This document shows positions 52,486 to 60,663 of a stretch of DNA of 64,000 bases, piece after piece. Source of the stretch: Acidisoma sp965199065 (GTDB lineage: Bacteria > Pseudomonadota > Alphaproteobacteria > Acetobacterales > Acetobacteraceae); contig NZ_CBDAQN010000003.1 in the NCBI RefSeq assembly GCF_965199065.1, forward strand, positions 1,116,001 to 1,180,000, read 5' to 3'. A program made the translations under genes and the position numbers. Within the stretch, counting starts at the first letter, position 1. Each line of letters begins with the position of its first letter. The notes beneath the pieces were generated by a model, which had not been told where the DNA came from, made no database searches, and saw nothing but the letters and a program-made list of their open reading frames with translations.

Positions 52486-53076
52486 ATGAAAGCGCCACCG
52501 GCCATGGCGGCTCCACTTACTCTTCCCGTGTCGATCGACGAAGCGAAATCGACGGCCCGCAAAGCCGCCGTCGCTCGCCGAACGGGTCAGGACCCCGGCC
52601 TTGGTATCAGGCTGATCGGCCATCTGCTCGAAGGCGGCATCCTCCCGCGTGGCGCGGTCGTCGCCGGCTTCTGGCCCATCCAGCACGAAATCGACATCCG
52701 GCCACTGCTCGCGGCGCTGCATGAGCGGGGACATCCGCTTGGTCTGCCGGTGACCGGCCGGCGTGGCGAGGCGCTCGTGTTCCGCGCCTGGAAGCCGGGC
52801 GAGCCCCTGCTGCCGGGCCGCTTCGGCACCAGCCATCCCGCGGGCGAGGAACTGACACCGGACGTGCTGCTCATCCCGCTGCTGGCCTTCGACGGCCAGG
52901 GCCATCGCCTGGGCTACGGCGGCGGCTTCTACGACCGGACACTGGCCGCTCTGCCGGACGCGATCCGCGTCGGCTGCGCCTTTGCCGACCAGGAACTCGA
53001 CAGCGTTCCGGTGGGATCGTACGACCAAAGGCTGCACGCGGTCGTGACCGAGGCCGGGCTCAGACACTTCCCCTGA
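52486..53076 (+). CDS. 5-formyltetrahydrofolate cyclo-ligase
   Basis: It converts 5-formyl-THF to 5,10-methenyl-THF with ATP. Family motifs are GAVVAGFWPIQHEIDIRPL, PDVLLIPLLAFDGQGHRLGYGGGFYDRTL (split here only by position, about residues 126-154) and the final SYDQRLHAVVTEAG. The frame is open from 52360 but that part is the 6S RNA. I list ATG 52486; ATG 52504 is equally possible, since GGAGG touches the first and is 18 bases from the second. Confidence 0.9.
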   Translation: MKAPPAMAAPLTLPVSIDEAKSTARKAAVARRTGQDPGLGIRLIGHLLEGGILPRGAVVAGFWPIQHEIDIRPLLAALHERGHPLGLPVTGRRGEALVFRAWKPGEPLLPGRFGTSHPAGEELTPDVLLIPLLAFDGQGHRLGYGGGFYDRTLAALPDAIRVGCAFADQELDSVPVGSYDQRLHAVVTEAGLRHFP

Positions 53077-53086
53077 TTGGAGCGCC

Positions 53087-53917
53087 ATGCGCATTCTGTT
53101 CCTCGGCGACGTCATCGGACGTGGCGGCCGCGATGCCGTCGCCGCCGCCCTGCCCGACTTCCGGCGCCGGCTGCGCCTCGACCTCGTCATCGTCAACGGC
53201 GAGAACGCCTCGCACGGCTTCGGGCTGTCGCCGGAGATGGCCCGCGCTCTTTTCGAAGCCGGAACCGATGTCATCACACTGGGCAACCATTCCTGGGATC
53301 GCCGCGAGATCATCCCCTTCATCGCGACCGAGAAGCGCGTGCTGCGCCCGATCAACTTTCCCCCCGGCACGCCGGGCGCCGGCAGCGTGATCCTGACGCT
53401 CGCGGACGGGCGGCGGGCGATGGTCATCAACGCCATGGGCCGGCTGTTCATGGACGCGCTCGATTGCCCCTTCCGCGCCACCGAGGATGTGCTGACGCGT
53501 CACAAGCTGGGCCAGAACTTGGCCGCGGCGGTGGCCGACTTCCACGCCGAGGCGACCAGCGAAAAAGAGGCTTTCGCCCATGTCTTCGATGGCCGGCTAT
53601 CTCTGGTCGTCGGCACGCATACGCATGTGCCGACGGCCGACCATCAAATCCTTGAAAACGGCACCGGCTACATGACGGATGCCGGCATGTGCGGCGCCTA
53701 TGACAGCGTCATCGGCATGACGAAGGGCCCCGCCGCCGAGCGCTTCTGGCGCAAGATGCCGGGCGAGCGCCTGACCCCGGCTGAGGGCGACGTCACGATC
53801 TCGGGCGTGTTCGTCGAGACGGACGATGCGACGGGCCTCGCCCGCCGGATAGAGCCCCTGCGCCAGGGCGGCCGGCTCTCGCCAACCTTTCCGGAAATTG
53901 TTACTATGACGGACTAA
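53087..53917 (+). CDS. TIGR00282 family metallophosphoesterase (YmdB-like)
   Basis: The 276-residue protein has dinuclear metal-site motifs FLGDVIGRGG, VNGENASHG, TLGNHSWDRRE and VGTHTHVPTADH. In Bacillus the YmdB homologue hydrolyses 2',3'-cyclic nucleotides and affects biofilm switching; the role in alphaproteobacteria is not established. It follows the cyclo-ligase by 10 bases, so it is likely in the same transcript as zapA, a common arrangement in the group. Confidence 0.9.
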   Translation: MRILFLGDVIGRGGRDAVAAALPDFRRRLRLDLVIVNGENASHGFGLSPEMARALFEAGTDVITLGNHSWDRREIIPFIATEKRVLRPINFPPGTPGAGSVILTLADGRRAMVINAMGRLFMDALDCPFRATEDVLTRHKLGQNLAAAVADFHAEATSEKEAFAHVFDGRLSLVVGTHTHVPTADHQILENGTGYMTDAGMCGAYDSVIGMTKGPAAERFWRKMPGERLTPAEGDVTISGVFVETDDATGLARRIEPLRQGGRLSPTFPEIVTMTD

Positions 53918-53947
53918 GGCCAGCCCTGTTCATCAAGGATACGAAAG

Positions 53948-55126
53948 ATGTCCGTTTCGAACCGAGTGAAAGCCGCCGACGACGCCTTCGCTGGCGTCAA
54001 GGACTTCTACTTCTCATCCCGCTACGGGGAGCGGCGGCTGACGCCGGGCATCTCCGACTTCACCTTCGGCAACCCGCAGGAGATGCCGTTGCACGGCATC
54101 GTCACGGTCCTCCGCGAGCAGGCCGTGCCGCAAGACAAGAATTGGTTCGCCTACAAAACCAGCGAGGCAGCGCCACAGCGCGTGGTGGCCGAACGCCTGA
54201 GCGAGGAACTGGGCCTTGCGTTCGAACCCGGCGATATCGCGCTCACGACGGGCGGCTTCGGTGCGATCATGCTGGCCGTCCGGCTCATTCTCGACGCGGG
54301 CGACGAGGCCATCTACTCGGAACCTGCATGGTTCTGCTACCAGCCCATCCTGCTCGCAGCCGACACCGTGCCACGCAAGGTGGCACTGAAGGCCCCCGCC
54401 TTCGATCTCGATCTTGCCGCCATCGATGCGGCGATCGGCCCGCGGACGCGCCTCGTCATCGTCAACACGCCGCACAACCCGACAGGACGGATCTATCCGG
54501 CCGCCATGCTCCGCGCGCTCGCGGAGGTGCTTGACCGCGCATCCGCCCGCATCGGCCATCGCATCTATCTGTTGTCGGATGAGCCTTACCGGCGACTTCG
54601 TTTTGATGACAGAAAGTTCGACAGCCCGGCCAGCTTCTACCCCTGGACGATGATCGCCTACAGCTACGGCAAGGTTCTCCTCGCGCCCGGTCAGCGGCTC
54701 GGCTACCTTGCCGCCTCGCCGCTGATGCCCGAGGCCGACCGCCGCGCGTTTCGCGAGGCTATGTTCTCCGCGCAGATGGCTCTCGGCTGGTGCTTCCCCA
54801 ACGCCCTGATGCAACACGCGCTGCCCGATCTCGAGAAGCTCTCCATCGACCAGCTTGCCCTCGCCCGCCGCCGCGACATGTTGACGGCCAACCTGTCGGA
54901 GGCCGGCTACACGGTGCTGCCGCCGGAGGGCACGTTCTATCTCTGGATCAAGTGGCCCGAGGGCGATCCGGAGCGCATGTGGAACACGCTCGCGGATCAC
55001 GACGTTTTCGTCATGCCGGGCAGCATCATGAACGCGCCCGCCTATTTCCGCATTTCCCTCACGGCGTCCGATGACATGGTCAGCCGCGCGGCGCCGGCAT
55101 TCATGGTGGCGGCTCAACGCGGTTGA
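53948..55126 (+). CDS. PLP-dependent class I/II aminotransferase
   Basis: The 392-residue enzyme has the cofactor Lys in AYSYGKVLLAPGQRLGYLA, the Asn-Pro motif VNTPHNPTGRIYP, the Asp/Tyr of LSDEPYRRLRF and the C-terminal substrate Arg in YFRISLTAS. It belongs to the AspC-like fold type I, substrate unknown. AAGGATACGAAAG precedes the ATG. It is 30 bases after the phosphoesterase gene. Confidence 0.87.
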   Translation: MSVSNRVKAADDAFAGVKDFYFSSRYGERRLTPGISDFTFGNPQEMPLHGIVTVLREQAVPQDKNWFAYKTSEAAPQRVVAERLSEELGLAFEPGDIALTTGGFGAIMLAVRLILDAGDEAIYSEPAWFCYQPILLAADTVPRKVALKAPAFDLDLAAIDAAIGPRTRLVIVNTPHNPTGRIYPAAMLRALAEVLDRASARIGHRIYLLSDEPYRRLRFDDRKFDSPASFYPWTMIAYSYGKVLLAPGQRLGYLAASPLMPEADRRAFREAMFSAQMALGWCFPNALMQHALPDLEKLSIDQLALARRRDMLTANLSEAGYTVLPPEGTFYLWIKWPEGDPERMWNTLADHDVFVMPGSIMNAPAYFRISLTASDDMVSRAAPAFMVAAQRG

Positions 55127-55317
55127 ACGTTGCTCCGTCGCCGGCCGTGAGCATGTTGCACTGCGGCAGAGGCTAGGCTAGGTCTCGGTCATCCGTCCTG
55201 GACCCGGTGCGACCCCGGGTGGCTCTTCCGGCCGCCAATCCGCCGGACAACGCAAGCAGACACCGGCAGCCGCCGCCTCCCGCGCTGCCGCGCCATGCCG
55301 ATCGCGGACTTGCACCC

Positions 55318-56796
55318 ATGACCTCTCATCAGCTTTCGCGCTACCGCGCCGAATGGGGCACCAGCCTCGGCGACGTGAAGCGCGACATCCTCGCCGGAAT
55401 GGTCGGGACCTTCGCCCTCATCCCCGAAGTCATCGCCTTCTCGTTCGTGGCGGGCGTCGACCCGGAGGTGGGGCTCTTTGCCTCCTTCATCATCGGCATC
55501 GTCATCGCCTTCACCGGCGGACGCCCGGCGATGATCTCCGGCGCCGCCGGTTCGGTGGCGCTCGTGGCAGCCGCCCTCGTGCATGGCCACGGACTGCAAT
55601 ACCTCCTGCTGGCGACGCTGCTCGCCGGGCTGTTCCAGATCGCCTTCGGGCTGCTGCGGCTCGACGTGCTGATGCGCTTCGTCTCCCGCTCCGTCCGCAC
55701 CGGCTTTGTCAACGCGCTCGCCATCCTCATCTTCTCCGCCCAGCTGCCGCAGATGCTGCACGTGCCGTGGCAGACATACCCGATGATCGCGCTCGGTCTT
55801 GCCGTGATCTACCTCGTGCCCCGGCTGACGACGGCGATCCCCTCGCCCCTCATTTGCATCCTCGTGCTGACGGCGATCAGCGTCGCGCTGCCCATGCCGC
55901 TGCGTACGGTCGTCGACCTCGGGCGGCTGCCGCACTCCCTGCCGGCGCTGGTCATCCCGCACGTGCCGATGACGCTGGCGACGCTCGGGATCGTGGCGCC
56001 CTATGCGCTGGCCATGGCGGTCGTCGGACTGCTCGAATCCATGATGACGGCGAGCGTGGTGGACGAGCTGACCGAGACCACCAGCGCCAAGGCGCGGGAA
56101 TGCTGGGGGCTCGGCATCGCCAACGTCGCCGCCGGGCTGTTCGGCGGCATCGCCGGCTGCGGCATGATCGGCCAGACGGTGGGCAATGTCCGCTATGGCG
56201 GGCGCGGGCGGCTCTCCACCTTCGTCGCCGGATTGTTTCTGCTCGTCCTCATCGTCGTCCTGCGGCCCTGGGTGGCGCGCGTGCCGGTCGCGGCGCTGGT
56301 CGCCATCATGATCATGGTCTCGATCAGCACCTTCTCCTGGGGCTCGATCCGCGACATCGTGCGCCATCCAAAGGTGTCGAGCGTCGTGATGCTGGCGACC
56401 GTCGCGGTGACGGTCGTGACTTCCGATCTGGCTGTCGGGGTCGCCGTCGGCGTGCTCCTCAGCGGCGTGTTCTTCGCCTTCAAGGTCATGCGGCTGATGG
56501 ACGTGCGGGTCGGCTACGACGCACCCTCCGACACGCGGATCTATACGGTGAGCGGCCAGATCTTCTTCGCCAGCGCCGATGAATTCGCCGATCGCTTCGA
56601 CCTGCGGGACAGGGCGGCGCACGTGCGGATCGACCTCGGGGGCGCCCATCTGTGGGACATCACGGCGGTCGGCGCGCTGGAGGCGGTGGTGACCAAGATG
56701 CGCCGGCACGGCATGGCGGTGGAGGTCATCGGCCTCAACGAGGCGAGCGCCGTCCTGGTGGACCGCCACGCCCCGCTGGTGCAGGGCGTCGTGTGA
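55318..56796 (+). CDS. SulP family anion transporter with STAS domain
   Basis: The 492-residue protein has a membrane domain of 10-12 helices, starting IPEVIAFSFVAGVDPEVGLFA and GGRPAMISGAAGSVAL, characteristic of SulP. A C-terminal STAS domain covers about residues 400-492 (FFASADEFADRFDLRDRAAH, DLGGAHLWDITAVGAL). Cargo could be sulfate, bicarbonate or a dicarboxylate. I use ATG 55318. An open extension to 55207 is Pro/Arg/His-rich and probably untranslated. Confidence 0.88.
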   Translation: MTSHQLSRYRAEWGTSLGDVKRDILAGMVGTFALIPEVIAFSFVAGVDPEVGLFASFIIGIVIAFTGGRPAMISGAAGSVALVAAALVHGHGLQYLLLATLLAGLFQIAFGLLRLDVLMRFVSRSVRTGFVNALAILIFSAQLPQMLHVPWQTYPMIALGLAVIYLVPRLTTAIPSPLICILVLTAISVALPMPLRTVVDLGRLPHSLPALVIPHVPMTLATLGIVAPYALAMAVVGLLESMMTASVVDELTETTSAKARECWGLGIANVAAGLFGGIAGCGMIGQTVGNVRYGGRGRLSTFVAGLFLLVLIVVLRPWVARVPVAALVAIMIMVSISTFSWGSIRDIVRHPKVSSVVMLATVAVTVVTSDLAVGVAVGVLLSGVFFAFKVMRLMDVRVGYDAPSDTRIYTVSGQIFFASADEFADRFDLRDRAAHVRIDLGGAHLWDITAVGALEAVVTKMRRHGMAVEVIGLNEASAVLVDRHAPLVQGVV

Positions 56797-56799
56797 ACG

Positions 56800-58056
56800 T
56801 CATGCGACAGCCGCCCGTTGCTCGGACCGGGTTTCGGCACAGGCGGGCTTCAGCCAGTTCGCGGTGACGAGCCAGATGGTGAGCGAGACGAGCGCGAATG
56901 AGCCCAGGATGATGAAGGTCACGCGGTAGCCGAGGTCCTCGGCGATCCAGCCGCCAAGGGCCGGGCTGAGCGACGCGCCCAGTCCCTGCACGGTCATGAC
57001 CGCGCCCTGGCCGACGTTCACGCGGCCGGTCCCGTTCAACAGACGCGCCACGAGGCCGGGCACGGCCACGCTCTGAAGCCCCGCGCCGACGCCATCGAGC
57101 GCCTGGACCGGAAAGACGCCCCAGTCGACGATCAGGAAAGACGCCAGCAGCCCACGGATCGGCAGCGCGATGAAGGTGATGAGCATGATCCACCAGTAGC
57201 CCTGGCTCGACGCCATCCGCGTGGCGACGATGGAGGCGAGAACCATCACCGCCTGGGCCACCGCGATCGTCTCGGCGACGAAGATGGTCGGGTTGCCGGG
57301 ATGAGCCGACACGACCGCGAGGCCATAGAGCGGCAGGAGCGCGCCGTTGCCGAGGTGGAAACAGGCGAGCGCGGCAGCGAGGATCAGAAGCGGACGGTTC
57401 CGGAGCAGGACACGGAAGCCGCTCGCCTTCTCCGTGCCGTCGCCGCCCTCCTTCATGCCGCGCGCCGCATCGTCGTCGATCGCCGCGCGTGGGATCAGGA
57501 ACACGGAGATGATCGACAGCACCGCGAATGCCACGGCGAGCCAGAACACCCACGCGAAGCCGAAACGCCAGCCGAGATAGCCGGACAAAGCGGCGCCGGC
57601 CATGTTCCCGGCATGGTTGAACGCCTGGTTACGCCCGTTCTGACGCGGAAACCCGGTTTGCCGGACGATGCCGAGCGTCATGCCTGCCACGGCCGGCCCG
57701 ATGGCGGCGCCCGCGATGGCGGTGGCGACCTGAGAGAGCGCGATGACCCAGAAGTTCTGGGACACCAGGATGAGCAGCGAGGCGAGGACCGCGCAGGCGC
57801 CCGGGATGGCGACGTAGGAGCGCTTTCGCTTCGTCGCGTCGACTAGAGCCCCGAAGGGCGCGGTCATGAGCATCCCCGCGACCCCGCCGAGCGTCATCAC
57901 GGTGCCGATGGGACCGCTCTGCCAATGATGCGCCAGCAGGAAGACGCCGAGAAACGGACCGATGCCGGCCTGCATGTCCGACATGAAGAAGTTCAGCGCT
58001 TCGAGCGGCACGAGGACGCGCCGCCCGATGGAGGCCCGAGGTTTCGAGTGTCCCAT
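56800..58056 (-). CDS. MFS transporter
   Basis: The 418-residue protein has 12 hydrophobic helices. The A-like motif GALVDATKRKRS follows helix 2, and a second half starts after a charged loop (about residues 195-215). No substrate signature is recognised; sequence style is close to proteobacterial drug or sugar-acid exporters. It is the last gene of the lar operon, 21 bases after the aldo/keto reductase, which suggests it moves the substrate or product of that pathway. The convergent SulP stop is three bases away. Confidence 0.82.
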   Translation of the reverse strand: MGHSKPRASIGRRVLVPLEALNFFMSDMQAGIGPFLGVFLLAHHWQSGPIGTVMTLGGVAGMLMTAPFGALVDATKRKRSYVAIPGACAVLASLLILVSQNFWVIALSQVATAIAGAAIGPAVAGMTLGIVRQTGFPRQNGRNQAFNHAGNMAGAALSGYLGWRFGFAWVFWLAVAFAVLSIISVFLIPRAAIDDDAARGMKEGGDGTEKASGFRVLLRNRPLLILAAALACFHLGNGALLPLYGLAVVSAHPGNPTIFVAETIAVAQAVMVLASIVATRMASSQGYWWIMLITFIALPIRGLLASFLIVDWGVFPVQALDGVGAGLQSVAVPGLVARLLNGTGRVNVGQGAVMTVQGLGASLSPALGGWIAEDLGYRVTFIILGSFALVSLTIWLVTANWLKPACAETRSEQRAAVA

Positions 58057-58077
58057 GCCGATCAGGCGGCGCTTGGA

Positions 58078-59139
58078 TCAGGTCTGGGTCAGGTAGCCGG
58101 GATGCTGCATCGTCGAGTCGAAGTGGTGGCTGACCTTGTACTTCTCGGTGCTGCCGGATTTGCCGATCTCGGCGGTCTTGGCGAGCAGCGCCTGCTGGTC
58201 GGCGGCCGACATAGGCTGATAGGTGCGCGCGGCCTCCAGCGCCTGCTGGAGGATCGGCATCTTGTCGCAACCGGTGATGACGACCGCCACCGGCTGGCTC
58301 ATGCCGTAATGCAGAAGCTCGGCCGGCGGGGCCACATGGGCGTCATAGATGAAGGTGTCGCCGAAGGTCTTCATCGCCAGAACGGCGGTCCTCTGAGCCT
58401 GCGCGATGGGGAAAATCATCTGCTGGAAGCTGTCGAAGTGACTGTCCATGACATTGACCGGCATCTGCACCGTGTCGAAGTGGAAATGGTGCTGCGCGGC
58501 CATCTGGAACATCTTAAGGTGGATCTTCGGGCTCTTGTGGCCGGTGAAGCCGATGTATTTGAACTTGCCCTGCTGCTGCGCCTTCAGCATCGCCTCCAGT
58601 GCGCCGCCGTCCGCGAAGATGCGGTCGGGATCGTCCCAGCGGATGATCTCGTGGAACTGCAGCAGGTCGAGATGATCGGTCTGCAGCCGCCTGAGCGACG
58701 TCTCGAGCTGGGCCGTCGCCGACGCCGCCGTGCGGCCGTCGATCTTCGTCATCAGGAAGGCCTTCTGGCGATAGCCGTCCCGCAACGCCTTGCCGAGGCG
58801 GATCTCGCTCTCGCCGCCGTTGTAGTCCCAGGCGCAGTCGCAGAAGTTGATGCCGTTGTCGATGCCGGTGCGGACGATGCGGATGGCGTCCTCGGTCGTC
58901 GGGCCGTTGGGCTCGGGCTTGGCGAGATGAAATCCGCCCATCCCGACGATGGAGACACGTTGCCCGGTGGCGCCGAGGATGCGGTATTTCATTCCGCCTT
59001 CGTCGATGGTGGCGGGCGGCGGCCAGTTGCCCGGCGAGGGTTCCGCGGGCGAGATCACCGTCTGCGCCGCCGCCAGCGCAGGGACCGAGGCGGAGGCGGC
59101 GCCGAGGGCAGTCGCCTTCAGCAGGTCACGACGTTCCAT
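58078..59139 (-). CDS. Aldo/keto reductase with Tat-type signal peptide
   Basis: The 353-residue protein starts MERRDLLKATALGAASASVPALAAAQ, a twin-arginine-like signal (RRDLLKA) with an Ala-rich core and AAA cleavage site. The AKR barrel follows (VGMGGFHLAKPEP, NFCDCAWDYNGGESEIRLGKAL, HLDLLQFHEI, KYIGFTGHKSP). The catalytic Tyr is probably the DYNGGES Tyr, the usual Tyr-Gly-like position. Export of an NAD(P)-type enzyme is unusual. GGGAGAAGATC precedes ATG 59139, which overlaps the larB end by 14 bases, so it is coupled to nickel-cofactor synthesis. Confidence 0.85.
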   Translation of the reverse strand: MERRDLLKATALGAASASVPALAAAQTVISPAEPSPGNWPPPATIDEGGMKYRILGATGQRVSIVGMGGFHLAKPEPNGPTTEDAIRIVRTGIDNGINFCDCAWDYNGGESEIRLGKALRDGYRQKAFLMTKIDGRTAASATAQLETSLRRLQTDHLDLLQFHEIIRWDDPDRIFADGGALEAMLKAQQQGKFKYIGFTGHKSPKIHLKMFQMAAQHHFHFDTVQMPVNVMDSHFDSFQQMIFPIAQAQRTAVLAMKTFGDTFIYDAHVAPPAELLHYGMSQPVAVVITGCDKMPILQQALEAARTYQPMSAADQQALLAKTAEIGKSGSTEKYKVSHHFDSTMQHPGYLTQT

Positions 59140-59812
59140 GATCTTCTCCCTTGGTGGTCCGGCCGCCGAGCGCACGCATCGCCGCGCAGGCCGCCCCATA
59201 GCCGTTGTCGATGTTGACCGTGACGATCCCCGGGGCGCAGCTGGCCAGGATTGCGTTGAGGGCCGTCTGCCCTCCGGCGGCGACGCCGTAGCCGACCGAG
59301 GTCGGCACCGCGATGATCAGCCCGCCGATCAGCCCGCCGATCACGCTCGGCAAGGCGGCATCCATGCCTGCGGCCACGATCACCACCGGGAACGTCCGCA
59401 ACTCGTCGACCCGCCGCAGCAGCCGCCATAGCCCGGCGACGCCGACATCGACGATCTCCTCGCTGCCGAAGCCCTCGAAAAGCAGCGTCCGCGCCGCTTC
59501 GCGCGCCACCGGCACGTCCGAGGTGCCGGCGGTGACGATCGCGACGCGCGTCTTCGCGTCGATGGGATGCGGTTGCCCCCAGATGGCGGTGGCGGATAAC
59601 GAATCGTAGTCGAGCACCTCCCGCTGATGCGGTGGCAGGCCAGCGAACCGCGCTTCGTCGAGCCGGGTGAGCAGCAAGCTGAGGCCGCGCTCCTCGGCAT
59701 GGGCGACGATGGCCCCGATCTGGGCGGGGGACTTGCCGGCGCAGAAGATCGCCTCGCTGAGCCGGAGACGCTCGTCCCGCCGGGTGTCGAGCAGGAAATC
59801 CGGGGGCGTCAT
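59126..59812 (-). CDS. larB: LarB, nickel pincer cofactor biosynthesis (NaAD carboxylase/hydrolase)
   Basis: The 228-residue protein is of the PurE-like family. LarB carboxylates nicotinic acid adenine dinucleotide and hydrolyses it to pyridinium-3,5-biscarboxylate mononucleotide. Motifs are VAIVTAGTSDVPVAREA, VDVGVAGLWRLL, VVIVAAGMDAALPSVIGGL, PTSVGYGVAAGGQTALNAIL and VNIDNGYGAA, all typical. ATG 59812 starts at the conserved MTPPDFLLDTRRDER; the longer open frame overlaps larE. It overlaps larE by four bases. Confidence 0.93.
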   Translation of the reverse strand: MTPPDFLLDTRRDERLRLSEAIFCAGKSPAQIGAIVAHAEERGLSLLLTRLDEARFAGLPPHQREVLDYDSLSATAIWGQPHPIDAKTRVAIVTAGTSDVPVAREAARTLLFEGFGSEEIVDVGVAGLWRLLRRVDELRTFPVVIVAAGMDAALPSVIGGLIGGLIIAVPTSVGYGVAAGGQTALNAILASCAPGIVTVNIDNGYGAACAAMRALGGRTTKGEDHGTS

Positions 59813-60663
59813 GCCCCGGTCCGCAGGAAGGCGCTGCCGGTCCGGTACGGCGCGAAGGCGACCGGGCGCGGCCCGACGCCATGCTTCTCGGCGAGCGCCA
59901 CGAGCGATCGGGTCAGACTTTCCTGAAGCGGATCGGTGAGCGCTTCGAGGGTAGCCGGATCGAGTTCCGCCACGATCCCCGCCCTGCGGACACGGCAACG
60001 GACCGTGTGGGGCGCCAGGGTGTCGCGCAGGAGGATCTCGGCTTCCTCGATCATCCTGAGCACGGGGGCCTCGATGGCGATGCCGGTCTCGACGCGGCTC
60101 GACAGGCAGGGAGCGGAGGGAAGTTCCGCGACATCGCCCAGTCCAAGGTCAGCCGCGAGAGCCCGCACCATCGACTTGTCGATGCCGGCCTCCACGAAGG
60201 GATGGCGAACGCCGTGAGCCTTCGCGGCCTCCAGGCCGGGACGGTAATCGCCGAGGTCGTCCATGTTGGTGCCCGACAGGATCACGGACCCGGTGCGGCC
60301 GGCGATCGCCCCATAGAGGTTCGTCTTGCAGAAGAAGCACCGGTTGACCGGGTTTGCCCGGTAGCGCTCGTCGAGGAACTCGCCTGCGTCGAAGATGTCG
60401 AGCGCCCAGCCCCGCGCGCGGGCGAGTTGGCGGACCCGTTCGGTCGCCTCGCCCGGAACGGCCGGCGATGTTGCGTGGTGCATGATCACGCGCATGCCCA
60501 TCACGTCGGAAGCTGTGGCGGCGAGCGTGAGACTGTCGACGCCACCGCTGACTGCGACCGCGGCACGGTCGAGCTTGGCCAGGATGCAGCGCAGGCGGTC
60601 ACGCGCCGCCTGGACGAGCGCTTCCTTTCCGGCGGCCAGCCCGCCGTTCATAGCGTCAAGCAT
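59809..60663 (-). CDS. larE: LarE, ATP-dependent sulfur transferase (three-cysteine type)
   Basis: The 284-residue PP-loop enzyme adds sulfur to the LarB product. The ATP motif is AVSGGVDSLTL (about residues 37-47). Cysteines lie at 109 and 112 (NRCFFCKTNLY) and at 186 (LPSAPCLSSR). The last matches the sacrificial Cys of Lactiplantibacillus LarE; the extra CxxC matches the three-Cys class reported to carry a [4Fe-4S] cluster. GGAGGA lies five bases before ATG 60663. It overlaps larC by eight bases. ATG 60651 is an alternative start. Confidence 0.92.
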   Translation of the reverse strand: MLDAMNGGLAAGKEALVQAARDRLRCILAKLDRAAVAVSGGVDSLTLAATASDVMGMRVIMHHATSPAVPGEATERVRQLARARGWALDIFDAGEFLDERYRANPVNRCFFCKTNLYGAIAGRTGSVILSGTNMDDLGDYRPGLEAAKAHGVRHPFVEAGIDKSMVRALAADLGLGDVAELPSAPCLSSRVETGIAIEAPVLRMIEEAEILLRDTLAPHTVRCRVRRAGIVAELDPATLEALTDPLQESLTRSLVALAEKHGVGPRPVAFAPYRTGSAFLRTGA

